Origin: Ypsolopha sequella
Lineage: Eukaryota > Arthropoda > Insecta > Lepidoptera > Ypsolophidae
DNA length: 64,000 bases
Direction of reading: 5' to 3'
NCBI GenBank assembly: GCA_934047225.1
Contig: OW204012.1
Coordinates: forward strand, 11,780,001-11,844,000
A model generated the notes under the pieces. The model had not been told where the DNA came from and did not search any database. It worked only from the letters and a program-made list of their open reading frames with translations. Both the position numbers and the translations under genes were made by a program. This document shows positions 30,680 through 42,392 of this stretch, one piece after another (positions within the stretch are counted from its first letter, which is position 1; each line of letters begins with the position of its first letter).

Positions 30680-31090
30680 AGGTGACATACCGTGCTAGTA
30701 AAGGTCCCCGTTACTCCAGGCAGAAAGACCCGCAGTGCGAAAGGGACGGAATCGGGGAAAATTGTCAAAAAGTCGGTTTTAAATTAATGCAAAATTAACT
30801 AAAATAGTTACAAAAAATTCCATAACCAGTAATTTAGGTGTAGTTAAAACCCATCTAAGTAAATATTTTTCAAGTCTGTATGCTATCCTAATTAGTCAGA
30901 ATATCAAAAAAAGTGTAAATTTAGACCCGATTTCAATAATTATTTCTATCGAATGAATTTTCTCCTATCGCGTTTCTGATAGACCAAAATCTAGTAAAAG
31001 GTTCCAAAATTGTTATACTAATTTATTTTACTTGGAACTTCATTAAAAGAGCAGATAAATAACTTCAAAAAGTGACAATTTTCACGGTAT
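30680..31090 (+). repeat. Interspersed repeat GGTCCCCGTTACTCCAGG
   Basis: GGTCCCCGTTACTCC...CCCGCAGTGCGAAAGGGACG is inverted at 43700-43790 (CGTCCCTCTCGCACTGAGGG...GGAGTAACAGGGACG) and 54935-55000. The bodies behind also resemble each other (TTTCAATAA...ATTTCTATCG). No ORF. Confidence 0.45.
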
Positions 31091-31099
31091 AGCCCCTTA

Positions 31100-31390
31100 A
31101 CACTGTACATGAGCCTAGAGCATGAACAACGCCAGACTTTGGAGGATTAATTTGAAGAAGTTCGGACACTCCTTGTATTGAAAAAAATATATTTGATTTA
31201 TTGATCTTTTATCTAAGGATTTTACTTATAAACAATGTATTAAGATGTATACTTTTGTAAAAAAAAGTCTTCCACCCTCTTTTTTGATTTTCAAATGTTC
31301 GTTTCAAGAGCGCGGTTAAGAGATCAACGTGATTTTTTTTTCATAAAATATTTAATATAAATATGAAGGGATTATACTTAAATTCAATAT
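31100..31390 (+). repeat. Repeat carrying a MSLEHEQRQ reading frame
   Basis: ATG at 31109 starts MSLEHEQRQTLED, then a stop and FEEVRTLLVLKKIYLIY in the same frame. Reverse copies lie at 50390-50700 and 51040-51280, where the frame is open. Downstream TCTTCCACCCTCTTTTTTG and CGCGGTTAAGAGATCAACGT are also conserved. Confidence 0.5.
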
Positions 31391-31595
31391 TTTTTTCCCT
31401 ACAAAATATTTGACCGACTGATGTCTCTTCTGCTGTCATTTTCGTACTTTCTGGGCAAGTACTTTCGTAATAAGTAGTAATAAGTAGATAGTGCATAAAA
31501 AAATTATAATATTTTTGTTATAATAAGTCTGTGAAGTATACGCCATACACATTGTACGGATACCTTCAACGAAAAGAATATCTGTTCAAAAACAA

Positions 31596-32092
31596 CTGGG
31601 CGTAGCGACGGTGCGGTGGGGCAGGGTGAGGCTCTTGCCCCACCCTATCTAGGTACTAACTACAATACTTAATATCTGTCAGAAAGTTCACATTCGACAG
31701 TTGTCACAAAAAAATGCAATCAGAAAAATCATCCCCACTTTACGTGTAGGGGAGGCACCGTAAAAAAAATATTTTTCAAAATTTTACTTTACCATTTTAT
31801 CGGCGTGATAAATATGTATACCCATGTCAAATTACAGCTTTCTAGTCCTAATAGTCTCTAAGCTAAGCCGCGGACAGACAGACAGACAGACGGACATGGC
31901 GAAACTATAAGGGTTCCTTGTTGTTGACTACAGAACCCTAAAAAGCGCGCGCGCGATTGACAGCACGCGTGCAGCGGTCGGTCATGCGTACACAAACGCA
32001 ATTCTAAAAGTTAGAGAAACATTTTTGGATGGTACATTTCGTGGTGTAGGTAGGTGTGCCCCACCCTGAGCCCATGGCTGGCTACGCCCATG
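31596..32092. mobile_element. hAT-like TIR element (TGGGCGTAGC), copy 1
   Basis: Left CTGGGCGTAGCGACGGTGCG...TGGGGCAGGG, right GTGCCCCACCC...GGCTGGCTACGCCCATG. Same ends as 62205-62926 in the opposite orientation. The interior includes a GACAGACAGACAG run and part of the GGTTCC repeat (31870-31945). Confidence 0.55.
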
Positions 32093-32700
32093 ATACCCAC
32101 AACTGTTTAATTTTCTGTAATTTTGCGTTTCTGACATTTTGCGTTTCTGACATTTTACGTTTTCTGGCATTTTGCGTATTAATATTCGATGGAAATACTT
32201 TTTTAAAGGTGAATAATTTCCGAGCTCTTGGATTAACTCTTTACTTGAATGGCTTTAGCTTGGTTATGCCGCAGACAGACAGACATACAGCAGACCGACA
32301 TCGATTCCGTCAATAAAAATAAAAATATGGAAACTGCATTAAAATCTGTTAAGTATGAGCGAACAAACAAACACACAGGCAGACAAACATCACATTTGAT
32401 ATGTTTAGAGAAAGATTTACTTTTAGGTTTAGTGCTGCCATAACCAAAACCTATGCATTCAATGCATTGCAAAACAGTACTTAAGCGTACGTAATAAAAG
32501 TTAAATTACATTGTAAAAATTTTGAACAATCTTCTTGTTTTCAAAATCGGCTAGATTATTGTCACGAAGTTACTTCGAGGGGGTGCCAGTGGCACGCCGA
32601 GCGTCAATGGAATAGGCAAACTCATTAGCCCTGGCGGCAGGAATCGAACCGCAACAAGGGTAGTGCCAAATAAATAAATCAATTTCATAAATATTAATTT
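32093..32700. other. No gene seen
   Basis: Contains two GACAGACAGA-type runs (32270, 32380) and a GGGGGTGCCAGTGGCAC...GGAATCGAACC stretch (32578-32655) that looks like part of a tRNA-derived SINE. The overlapping short ORFs are not protein-like. Confidence 0.3.
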
Positions 32701-32707
32701 TAATACT

Positions 32708-32844
32708 AAAGCCGATTCTGAAGGCTTTCATTTTAGTTTACCTGCTGTCAAAACAAAATTTTCTTCATTGCAATTAGAAGCTAAATTACTTTGGAAATTT
32801 CAAGTTTTGTCAGCACCACAAATAAAGCCTTTAGAATCGGCTTT
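32708..32844. mobile_element. 137-bp MITE (AAAGCCGATTCTGAAGGC)
   Basis: AAAGCCGATTCTGAAGGCTT and AAGCCTTTAGAATCGGCTTT are inverted ends; interior contains AAGCTAAATTACTTTGGAAA shared with 63272-63437. Confidence 0.6.
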
Positions 32845-32910
32845 AATATCTACATAAAATTAAGTAGTTATATATACATATCAACTCATAAAAACAAATA
32901 TTACGAGAAA

Positions 32911-35900
32911 GAGGACTCATAATGACTCAGGGGACAATGTGAAAATTACAGGTGTGAGGACTCAATAATGACTCAGGGGACAATGTGAAAATTACAGGTG
33001 TGAGGACTCAATAATGACTCAGGGAACAATGTGAAAATTACAGGTGTGAGGACTCAATAATGACTCAGGGAACAATGTGAAAATTACAGGTGTGAGGACT
33101 CAATAATGACTCAGGGAACAATGTGAAAATTACAGGTGTGAGGACTCAATAATGACTCAGGGGATAATGTTAAAATTACAGGTGTGAGGACTCAATAATG
33201 ACTCAGGGAACGATGTGAAAATTACAGGTGTGAGGACTCAATAATGACTCAGGGGACAATGTGAAAATTACAGGTGTGAGGACTCAATAATGACTCAGGG
33301 AACAATGTGAAAATTACAGGTGTGAGGACACAATAATGACTCAGGGGACAATGTTAAAATTACAGGTTTGAGGACTCAATAATGACTCAAGGGACAATGT
33401 TAAAATTACAGGTTTGAGGACTCAATAATGACTCAGGGGACAATGTTAAAATTACAGGTGTGAGGACTCAATAATGACACAGGGGACAATGCGAAAATTA
33501 CAGGTGTGAGGACTCAATAATGACTCAGGGAACAATGTGAAAATTACAGGTGTGAGGACTCAATAATGACTCAGGGGACAATGTTAAAATTACAGGTTTG
33601 GGGACTCAATAATGACTCAGGGGACAACGTGAAAATTACAGGTTTGAGGACTCAATAATGACTCAGGGGACAATGTTAAAATTACAGGTTTGGGGACTCA
33701 ATAATGACTCAGGGGACAATGTTAAAATTACAGGTGTGAGGACTCAATAATGACTCAGGGGACAATGTGAAAATTACAGGTGTGAGGACTCAATAATGAC
33801 TCAGGGAACAATGTGAAAATTACAGGTGTGAGGACACAATAATGACTCAGGGGACAATGTTAAAATTACAGGTTTGAAGACTCAATAATGACTCAGGGGA
33901 CAATGTTAAAATTACAGGTGTGAGGACTCAATAATGACTCAGGGGACAATGCGAAAATTACAGGTGTGAGGACTCAATAATGACTCAGGGGACAATGCGA
34001 AAATTACAGGTGTGAGGACTCAATAATGACTCAGGGAACAATGTGAAAATTACAGGTGTGAGGACTCAATAATGACTCAGGGGACAATGTTAAAATTACA
34101 GGTTTGGGGACTCAATAATGACTCAGGGGACAATGTTAAAATTACAGGTTTGAGGACTCAATAATGACTCAGGGGACAACGTGAAAATTACAGGTTTGAG
34201 GACTCAATAATGACTCAGGGGACAATGTGAAAATTACAGGTTTGAGGACTCAATAATGACTCAGGGGACAACGTGAAAATTACAGGTTTGAGGACTCAAT
34301 AATGACTCAGGGGACAATGTGAAAATTACAGGTTTGAGGACTCAATAATGACTCAGGGGACAACGTGAAAATTACAGGTTTGAGGACCCAATAATGACTC
34401 AGGGGACAACGTGAAAATTACAGGTTTGAGGACTCAATAATGACTCAGGGGACAACGTGAAAATTACAGGTTTGAGGACTCAATAATGACTCAGGGGACA
34501 ATGTGAAAATTACAGGTTTGAGGACTCAATAATGACTCAGGGGACAACGTGAAAATTACAGGTTTGAGGACTCAATAATGACTCAGGGGACAATGTGAAA
34601 ATTACAGGTTTGAGGACTCAATAATGACTCAGGGGACAACGTGAAAATTACAGGTTTGAGGACCCAATAATGACTCAGGGGACAACGTGAAAATTACAGG
34701 TTTGAGGACTCAATAATGACTCAGGGGACAATGTGAAAATTACAGGTTTGAGGACTCAATAATGACTCAGGGGACAACGTGAAAATTACAGGTTTGAGGA
34801 CTCAATAATGACTCAGGGGACAATGTGAAAATTACAGGTTTGAGGACTCAATAATGACTCAGGGGACAACGTGAAAATTACAGGTTTGAGGACTCAATAA
34901 TGACTCAGGGGACAATGTGAAAATTACAGGTTTGAGGACTCAATAATGACTCAGGGGACAACGTGAAAATTACAGGTTTGAGGACTCAATAATGACTCAG
35001 GGGACAATGTGAAAATTACAGGTTTGAGGACTCAATAATGACTCAGGGGACAACGTGAAAATTACAGGTTTGAGGACCCAATAATGACTCAGGGGACAAC
35101 GTGAAAATTACAGGTTTGAGGACTCAATAATGACTCAGGGGACAACGTGAAAATTACAGGTTTGAGGACTCAATAATGACTCAGGGGACAATGTGAAAAT
35201 TACAGGTTTGAGGACTCAATAATGACTCAGGGGACAACGTGAAAATTACAGGTTTGAGGACTCAATAATGACTCAGGGGACAATGTGAAAATTACAGGTT
35301 TGAGGACTCAATAATGACTCAGGGGACAACGTGAAAATTACAGGTTTGAGGACCCAATAATGACTCAGGGGACAACGTGAAAATTACAGGTTTGAGGACT
35401 CAATAATGACTCAGGGGACAATGTGAAAATTACAGGTTTGAGGACTCAATAATGACTCAGGGGACAACGTGAAAATTACAGGTTTGAGGACCCAATAATG
35501 ACTCAGGGGACAACGTGAAAATTACAGGTTTGAGGACTCAATAATGACTCAGGGGACAATGTGAAAATTACAGGTTTGAGGACTCAATAATGACTCAGGG
35601 GACAACGTGAAAATTACAGGTTTGAGGACTCAATAATGACTCAGGGGACAATGTGAAAATTACAGGTTTGAGGACTCAATAATGACTCAGGGGACAACGT
35701 GAAAATTACAGGTTTGAGGACTCAATAATGACTCAGGGGACAATGTGAAAATTACAGGTTTGAGGACTCAATAATGACTCAGGGGACAACGTGAAAATTA
35801 CAGGTTTGAGGACCCAATAATGACTCAGGGGACAACGTGAAAATTACAGGTTTGAGGACCCAATAATGACTCAGGGGACAACGTGAAAATTACAGGTTTG

Positions 35901-36313
35901 AGGACTCAATAATGACTCAGGGGACAACGTGAAAATTACAGGTTTGAGGACCCAATAATGACTCAGGGGACAACGTGAAAATTACAGGTTTGAGGACTCA
36001 ATAATGACTCAGGGGACAACGTGAAAATTACAGGTTTGAGGACTCAATAATGACTCAGGGGACAATGTGAAAATTACAGGTTTGAGGACTCAATAATGAC
36101 TCAGGGGACAACGTGAAAATTACAGGTTTGAGGACTCAATAATGACTCAGGGGACAATGTGAAAATTACAGGTTTGAGGACTCAATAATGACTCAGGGGA
36201 CAATGTGAAAATTACAGGTTTGAGGGCTCAATAATGACTCAGGGGACAACGTGAAAATTACAGGTTTGAGGACTCAATAATGACTTAGGGGACAATGTGA
36301 AAATTACAGGTGT
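32911..36313. repeat. 74-copy array of a 46-bp unit with TGACTCA
   Basis: Unit: GAGGACTCAATAATGACTCA, GGGGACAATGTGAAAATTAC, AGGTGT/AGGTTT. The first unit is 45 bp; all others are exactly 46 bp, so the array is in register for 3.4 kb. The first third is more varied (GTGTGAGG, GGGAACAATG); the later part alternates ACAATG and ACAACG units, giving 92-bp and longer periods. Nearly every unit contains TGACTCA, the AP-1/bZIP heptamer. No long ORF. Confidence 0.95.
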
Positions 36314-36798
36314 GGTGATGTGGTGAAGTATACATACTCATGATAATTGTACATCACCGATCATATCACTATCACAACCGTGGGTACTTTTCAAACAACT
36401 TTTCCAATGCGTTTAGTTTCTGCAATCACTAAAATTGTCTATCACGCTCGGCCACCGCATACCGTATAAACTTGAAGTTTTCGAAACCGCCGAAAAGGCT
36501 AAAAATAAAAACTTTAATGGCAATACTAGAATATCTTGATATAATATCTGTATCTACATTTTGGGGACTGTAAATTAACTGTCTTAAAACTACTGTACCG
36601 GTACCACCGTCGAGGTTGGTCCCGTGAGAATTATTTTAGTAAAATAAAAATCATTTTGGTTACTGTCCCTTCTAATATCCCCGATTAACGTTCGGCAGGC
36701 AAGAATGGAACAGGGTAGGGGAGGCCTTTGTTTAGCAGTGGGATTGTGTGTAAAACGTTTATCTGTGTAAATGTACAATAATATCTTTTTTTTGTTTG
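36314..36798. other. No gene seen
   Basis: Single-copy-looking AT-rich DNA. A short CAGGGTAGGGGAGGCCTTTGTTTAGCAGTGGG (about 36712-36745, described not quoted in full) echoes the LINE 3' end motif GGAGGCCTATGTCCAGCAGT. Confidence 0.25.
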
Positions 36799-37142
36799 CT
36801 CCGGATTTGTAACAAAATATTAAGAAATAATTATAACGGCCAACATACAACTTTTAGCTAAGACAACTTATTGTTAAAAGTTTGCTATATGCATAAACAT
36901 ATTTTTAATTATATTATGGTAGCTTCAAAATAATAAGAATTTCCATAAGCGTGATATTCGATTATTTTAAGAATTTACGGCTAGTATCACGACTATGCAC
37001 AAGCCAATTATTTTATAGCTATTATAATATCATTAAAAATATGTTTATGCAAATAGCAAACTCTTAACAAAAAGTTTCCTTAGCTAATAGTTGTATTTGT
37101 GCCGTTATAATTATTTCTTAATATTTTGTTACAAATCTGGAG
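36799..37142. mobile_element. 344-bp palindromic MITE
   Basis: CTCCGGATTTGTAACAAAAT and ATTTTGTTACAAATCTGGAG ends, with TAAGAAATAATTATAACGGC and its inverse further in. A second copy, interrupted, is at 40400-40980. Confidence 0.6.
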
Positions 37143-37290
37143 AAAATACCCTTAAGGCTAATAAATAAATAAATAAATAAATATCTCCGAGCGGGTGTCA
37201 GAGGTACCGAGTGTGCTCTGTCTGTGTCTGTGACTGTACACAGTTAACACTTAACACCCTCTTTTAACTAACGAATTTTTTAAATACTCG

Positions 37291-37638
37291 CTGTTAGGGC
37301 ATGTTACCACACGGTGTTAGGGTATGTTACCACACGGTGTTAATGCATGTTACCACACGGTGTTAGGGCATGTTACCACACGGTGATAGGGCATGTACCA
37401 AACGGTGTGAAGGCATGTTACCACACGGTGTTAGGGCATGTTACCACACGGTGTTAGGGCATGTACCACACGGTGTGAAGGCATGTTACCACACGGTGTT
37501 AGGGCATGTTACCACACGGTGTTAGGGCATGTACCAAACGGTGTGAAGGCATGGTACCAAACGGTGTGAAGGCGTGTTACCACACGGTGTTAGGGCATGT
37601 TACCACACGGTGTTAGGGCAAGTTACCACACGGTGTTT
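37291..37638. repeat. 23-bp tandem array, ~15 copies
   Basis: Unit GGTGTTAGGGCATGTTACC plus ACAC, with variants GGTGTGAAGGCATG and a 22-bp form lacking one T. Not telomeric: TTAGGG occurs once per 23 bp only. Confidence 0.85.
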
Positions 37639-37689
37639 TCCTTCACCATCAGCAAGTAGTAAGTATACAAATATGAACATAAATTCAAC

Positions 37690-37760
37690 CGGCAGGATTC
37701 GAATCGAACCCGGGTCTTAAGGTTGAGTCAGGCGTCCTACCAACTGAGATACTGCTGCTT
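37690..37760 (-). mobile_element. tRNA-like SINE head
   Basis: Minus strand: AGTATCTCAGTTGGTAGGAC (A box), ACCCGGGTTCGATTCGAATC (B box). Spacing is tRNA-like, but there is a doubled TTCGA and no matching acceptor stem, so this is a SINE remnant and not a tRNA gene. Confidence 0.5.
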
Positions 37761-37779
37761 TCATTGTTCATTTCTTCAA

Positions 37780-37960
37780 CAAGCCATTTTAAAGAGTGGC
37801 CAAGAAGTGTGGTCTATAGGCAGACCACAAGCCCGATGGGTGGAGGACATTGCCATTGCCAAAACAGCTGAAAAGCAGTGAAGGCCATGCCAGAGAACGA
37901 AAAGGTTTTCGAGAAAAAAAGAGGCCTACTTGCAACAGTGGGTAGATATAATGACTGATT
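37780..37960 (+). mobile_element. LINE ORF 3' fragment
   Basis: GACCACAAGCCCGATGGGTG...GAAAAAAAGAGGCCTACTTG...CAACAGTGGGTAGATA corresponds to the RP..RW.DDI...EAY.QQWVDI end of a LINE ORF, in broken frame. Confidence 0.5.
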
Positions 37961-38093
37961 AGATAAATTTTATTTTAGTTTGTGAGAAAGGCGTGAAATT
38001 ATCATTCATGAAAATCACTTCTATTTAAGTCCGTGAAAAAACCTCAAAATTAATCTTTATTTGATACACGAGTAATCAAGAGTCATCCGTCCA

Positions 38094-38300
38094 TCCATCA
38101 GCCTGTGTTTCTCCACTTTGTTTCCTCAGCCTTTCCAAGATTTTGCCACTCTTTGCGGTCCTCCGTACTTCTCTATTAGCCGCCACCCGCTACGTCCTTC
38201 AGATCGTCGGTCCAGCGGACACGAGGTTAGCTTACGCTACTCTTTGCTGTACATGGTTCTAACGCCTTTTGGCCCCATGTACTCAAGAGGAACGAGCTCC
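38094..38300 (-). mobile_element. LINE ORF 3' fragment with GATGGATGG tail
   Basis: Minus strand reads RWTDDLKDVAGGG followed by EVRRTAKSGKILERL in shifted frame and ends in CAGGCTGATGGATGGACGG. Same LINE group as 1765. Confidence 0.5.
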
Positions 38301-38873
38301 TAACAGACCCCTTTACATCTGGATTTTTCTTAAGATTCATACAAAAGGTTAAAACTGAATGTGAAGTCATCAGCTTATTTTCTCCATATTTTTTTTCATA
38401 AGTATTATCTAGCGATATCTAACTACGTCTCTATATAGCTCCAAAAGCAAAATTTGGTAAAACGCTATCATAATAGCTGTCAGGATATCGTGAATATTGC
38501 CTCGTTTTTACGCAAAGTTTAGCAAGTTGTGTAATTTTCATCAATACTTGAAATAAAAAAGAGAGAAATAAATACGTCGTTCATGTAAAGAAGACTAACT
38601 TTTCTATAAATAAACAGTTACCGTTTCATGGAAAACTGTTTTTACCTGATACCATTTCACAAATTCGGCGCTTTTTGAATACCTCGCCATCTTGCACCTT
38701 TTGATGGGAGATGGGTCGGAGTGCGATGTGAGGGAAACATATATAAATATCTGTGCAAAGTTTCATTGAAATCAAAGGATATCACAAACACATAAAGCAT
38801 GTATATGGCAGCTGAGCGGGATAGCTCACCTTAAGGTGATAACAAAAATCATCTTGGTCTAAAACACCAACGG
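38301..38873. other. No gene seen
   Basis: AT-rich; no ORF or repeat copy recognised. Confidence 0.25.
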
Positions 38874-39018
38874 TGTTACTACAAAACGGTGGTTAACTTT
38901 AGACAGTGTTTAAATCTGTTGTTGTCACCTCTTTCTTCATATTGTAAAAAAGTGACAGCAACAGATTTAAACACTGTCAAAAGTTAAACATCGCTTAAAC
39001 ACCCTTTTGTAGTAACAC
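38874..39018. mobile_element. 145-bp hairpin MITE
   Basis: GTGTTACTACAAAACGGTGG with GACAGTGTTTAAATCTGTTG on the left; CAACAGATTTAAACACTGTC and TTTTGTAGTAACAC on the right. Nearly perfect stem with a ~25-nt loop. Confidence 0.6.
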
Positions 39019-39504
39019 AGCAAAAGTTTTACTGTAGGTCCAATTTCGAAGTCATACGGGCCCAAACTCTACTTAACTAACTATGTATGTTAAAAGCCTT
39101 GATAGAACCAGTTCAGACCATCTGGTTCTGCCTGCAACTTTGTTTATGTGTCTGTCTAAGCGGGTAATGTTAATGGATCTGGTCAAAATCTAGGTATTAA
39201 AACTATCTAGGTATTAGATTTCATCTAATTTATTGATAACGAAGTAGCTCTGGGAATATTAATTTTGGGGACGCCAACTTGAATTTTTTGGGCCTCACTG
39301 TCAACAGTCAATAGCACGTGAAGGTCGTTTCTTCAGTTTTGTATAAAAGTCATAGTTCCCGATGTTCCGGCGAAATTTTATTGCATCCGCCAATCATGAA
39401 CGCGGAAAGTAGATAGACTGAAGCCCTCTTTAGAGAAAGCAATGCTAAATCAGAAACGTCTGAAGGCTTTCAGACTCTTGACATTCGGGTGTCGCTCGGC
39501 AGTA

Positions 39505-39790
39505 AAGTTATTTTGCGTCTCGTACCTTTGAAACCCTCGCTACGCTCAGGATTCTATTTTTGAACCACAAGCGAATCGAGCTAGAATCCTAGAATCCTTC
39601 GCTTGCTCAGCTAGTCTAGCATAGCAAACCATATCGAGCTCGATAGCGTGTAATACAGTGCTTTCTCTTACTCTGTTGATCTACCACGAGAGGGATAGAC
39701 ATGTTGTATCGAGCGGTTAAAACTCGATATGGTCTGCTATGCTAGACCCTCAGGTTTCAATACAAGTACTCGCGCAAAATAACAACTTTG
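39505..39790. mobile_element. ~286-bp nested palindrome
   Basis: Outer arms TTATTTTGCG...GTACCTTTGAAACCCTC / CAGGTTTCAATACAAGTACT...GCGCAAAATAA; inner arms TCTAGCATAGCAAACCATAT / ATATGGTCTGCTATGCTAGA. The hAT-like MITE at 39794 inserted at its right edge. Confidence 0.5.
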
Positions 39791-39793
39791 CAG

Positions 39794-40091
39794 CATAGTA
39801 GACGAAAACAGCCTACAGACTCCTCATAACAGGCGACCGATTTCTGTCAACACATCTGACTGAACCAGCAGATACAAAAACTCCAAAATTATATGTTTCG
39901 GTAGGCCAAACCAAAATAGCTTCTTTATTCATTACATTAGAGTCTTCGTCTTCAGGAAAGATAAGTTTGTGGCGCTATACGTAAGATTGTAAGAGCCAAT
40001 AGGATTGCAGTATCCCGTTTCGATTGTTGACAGAATTATTTGTACGTAAGATGTTGAACAATAGACGTCTTTCTGGGCTGTATTGTCTATG
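39794..40091. mobile_element. hAT-like MITE, copy 3
   Basis: 298 bp, reverse orientation relative to copy 1. Exact 8-bp duplication CTTTGCAG (39786-39793 and 40092-40099). Confidence 0.75.
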
Positions 40092-40399
40092 CTTTGCAGC
40101 CTTGCATAACAAATAACTAATAAGAACACAATAAAAACATTTCAATATTATTTTACAGTTGAAAAATGTTATTTTTATGAAGAGATTATTGAATAAAATC
40201 AGATTGCTTTTATTCGTTTTTAATTGCGTGATAAACTGGCATATGTAAATATTTGAGATTTGGAAAAGTATAATTTATATATATTTAAATAGACAGAAAT
40301 CAAATCTGAACTTGAGTTTTGATCAGCTTTTCGCCCGCGTCTTTGCCCGCATTTAAGAGGCAATTCTTCGGATTTGTAACTATTAAATAATATTAATAA

Positions 40400-40980
40400 A
40401 TTATTATTAATATTGTAAATAATTTACTATAACGGCAAAAATAAACCTTTTACTAATACTAAAAGTTCACTATACGCATAAACGTATTTTTAATGATATG
40501 ATGTTATGGTAGCATCAAAATAATTAGATTTTCTATAAGCGTGATTTTAGATTATATTAAAGCTTGTGAACTTTAAATTATGATTGGCTTAAAAGGACTG
40601 TATCCAGAGCCGTTAAACAATGGAAAAAAAGTATTACATTTATGGTAAACAGGAAAGGTTGCAGGTTAGCCAACCATTCTAAATAAATAAAAAAAAAATT
40701 ATAATAATAAAGCCTTAGGGCAAAATAATCGACTTTCTGTTCGGTTTTGATGCATAAAAAGTGGGCCTTTACGAGCACTTGCATTGAAAAGTTATTTTCG
40801 TATTCTATATTGATGTTCAGCGCAATATTATTATAATTTTAAAACTGTGTAGATGTAATGTTTGATAAATTTACTTGAAGATTGGTACTTATACATTGTT
40901 CTTAGCTAAAAGTTGTATTTTGGCCGTTATAATTATTTCTTAATATTTTGTTACAAATTTGGAGAATCGACCCTTAAGAA
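40400..40980. mobile_element. Copy of the 36799 MITE split by another element
   Basis: Left part ATAACGGC...ATGCGTATAGTG-like arm to about 40562 and right part to GGCCGTTATAATTATTTCTT...AATTTGGAG match 36799-37142. Between them (40563-40792) sits a 5'-truncated copy of the hairpin-headed element (CTTGTGAACTTTAAATTATG ... GCATTGAAAA). Confidence 0.55.
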
Positions 40981-41481
40981 GCTATATAAATTTTATTTTT
41001 ACCATTTTCACTGTAAGCGAAAAACCGCGCAAAAAGGATTTCTTTTTTAATAAAAAAACTAAAATAGCTGGCAAAATTTCCCAAATAAATCCAGATGTTA
41101 TATAAATCCGTCTAATTAAATATGTTGGAGTTCTGTACATGATTCCTTTTCGTCAAACGTTTGATGACCTCTTTTTCAATAATTATTTTTATTGAAAAAA
41201 ATTTATCCAAACATGTTTTTCAAAATCAAAACCCTAGATTATACAGTCAAAATGCATATACCACAAATGTATTCATTTTTTTCATGTATTTATGAAATAC
41301 ACAGAAAAAAAAGCAGTCCTATTTGATTAGTCATAGCGCCTTAAAACCTAGCACCATGCTGGAAACTGTTCGTGTAACAGGAATTAAAAAAAATACATTT
41401 ACGTGCTTATACTTGAGGTCTTGAATAAACCGAAATTATACATAAAATTAAGTTTTACAATATTTTTTTATATATAATAAT
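40981..41481. other. No gene seen
   Basis: AT-rich; no ORF or repeat copy recognised. Confidence 0.25.
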
Positions 41482-41840
41482 ATCCATCCATCAGCCTAGT
41501 TCGTCCACTGTTAGACATAAGCCTTCTCAGGACTTTGCCACTCCCGGCGGTCATCCTGGAAGAATTGCCCATACTCACACACGCTGGGCAGGCGGGTTGG
41601 TGAGCGTGGTGCCGGAACCCTCGCACCAGTGACGCCGCTGCCCTTCACCAGTCTGTTCCATTTTAGGCCCGGCTATTAGGGATGGATAAACCGCCATCCA
41701 TCGGTCCCAGGCATGGTGGGCCTCCTGGTTTTTTGCCTGTGAGCTGTCCTCTTACTCACCCCCGAATTACTTCGAGGGGGTCTCCAAGTAAGATGGTGGT
41801 ACCTCCACAGTCGAGCCAGGCATCAGCTCTACCACCTGGT
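41482..41840 (-). mobile_element. ~360-bp SINE-like element with GATGGAT tail
   Basis: Reverse complement of 48339-48718: TCCATCCATCAGCCTAGTTC, GCTGGGCAGGCGGGTTGG, CCAGTGACGCCGCTGCCC, TCGGTCCCAGGCATGGTG, TTACTTCGAGGGGGTCTCC. The GATGGATGG end and the VQQW motif tie it to the LINE 3' ends, so it may be mobilised by that LINE. Confidence 0.55.
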
Positions 41841-41995
41841 ACTACTTTTCTACTTTTACACAGCTTAGGTATAATACGTTTCCCAAAAGCGTCTCAGAAC
41901 CTATAAACTTTTTTTTTTTTTTTACTTTGAGGTAAACCTTGAATACCCCCCCTAAAACCAAATCCAGCGGGCCTATTATGTATCTCTAGTTGCCA

Positions 41996-42392
41996 AATGG
42001 ACTGGGTGCCTATCATCAAAAACATAGATATACTATCGAATTGCGATTATCTAAGGATATGTTCGCATTTGAAGTGACGTCACACACGGAGAAAAAATAT
42101 TTTTACAATACTACTAGATCGTTTTGTAAAAAAAACCTTGTAAACAAAAACAGAATTATGTTATATTTACTTGAATTATTGTCTACATTAGATTGTTCAA
42201 GTAAACTGAACAACAAATATAGACGTCACATATAGTACAATGTTTTCTGTTTAAATGAACTACCTATATTGAGGTTAACGGAACCAGATTTTTTTCTAAG
42301 TGCAGTTCGTAAATAATTCAATACCCTCTAAAGGCAATTTTGATAGTTCAGTTTTTATCTATGTTTTTGACGATAGGCACCCTGTCCAGTTG
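41996..42392 (+). mobile_element. TIR element GACTGGGTGCCTATCATCAA, long copy
   Basis: Ends GGACTGGGTGCCTATCATCA / TGACGATAGGCACCCTGTCC; interior partly shared with 25877-26045. Confidence 0.5.

Noticed and set aside
32056..32472. Several overlapping ORFs
   Set aside because: Arise from GACAGACAGA and TTTTGCGTTTCTGACA simple repeats on both strands.
32911..36313. CRISPR-like array
   Set aside because: Units are contiguous with no spacers, in a eukaryotic setting with no cas genes.
37291..37638. Telomeric repeat
   Set aside because: TTAGGG appears only as part of a 23-bp unit; insect telomeres are TTAGG runs.
37690..37760. tRNA gene
   Set aside because: A- and B-box-like words are present but the cloverleaf does not close (extra TTCGA, no acceptor pairing).
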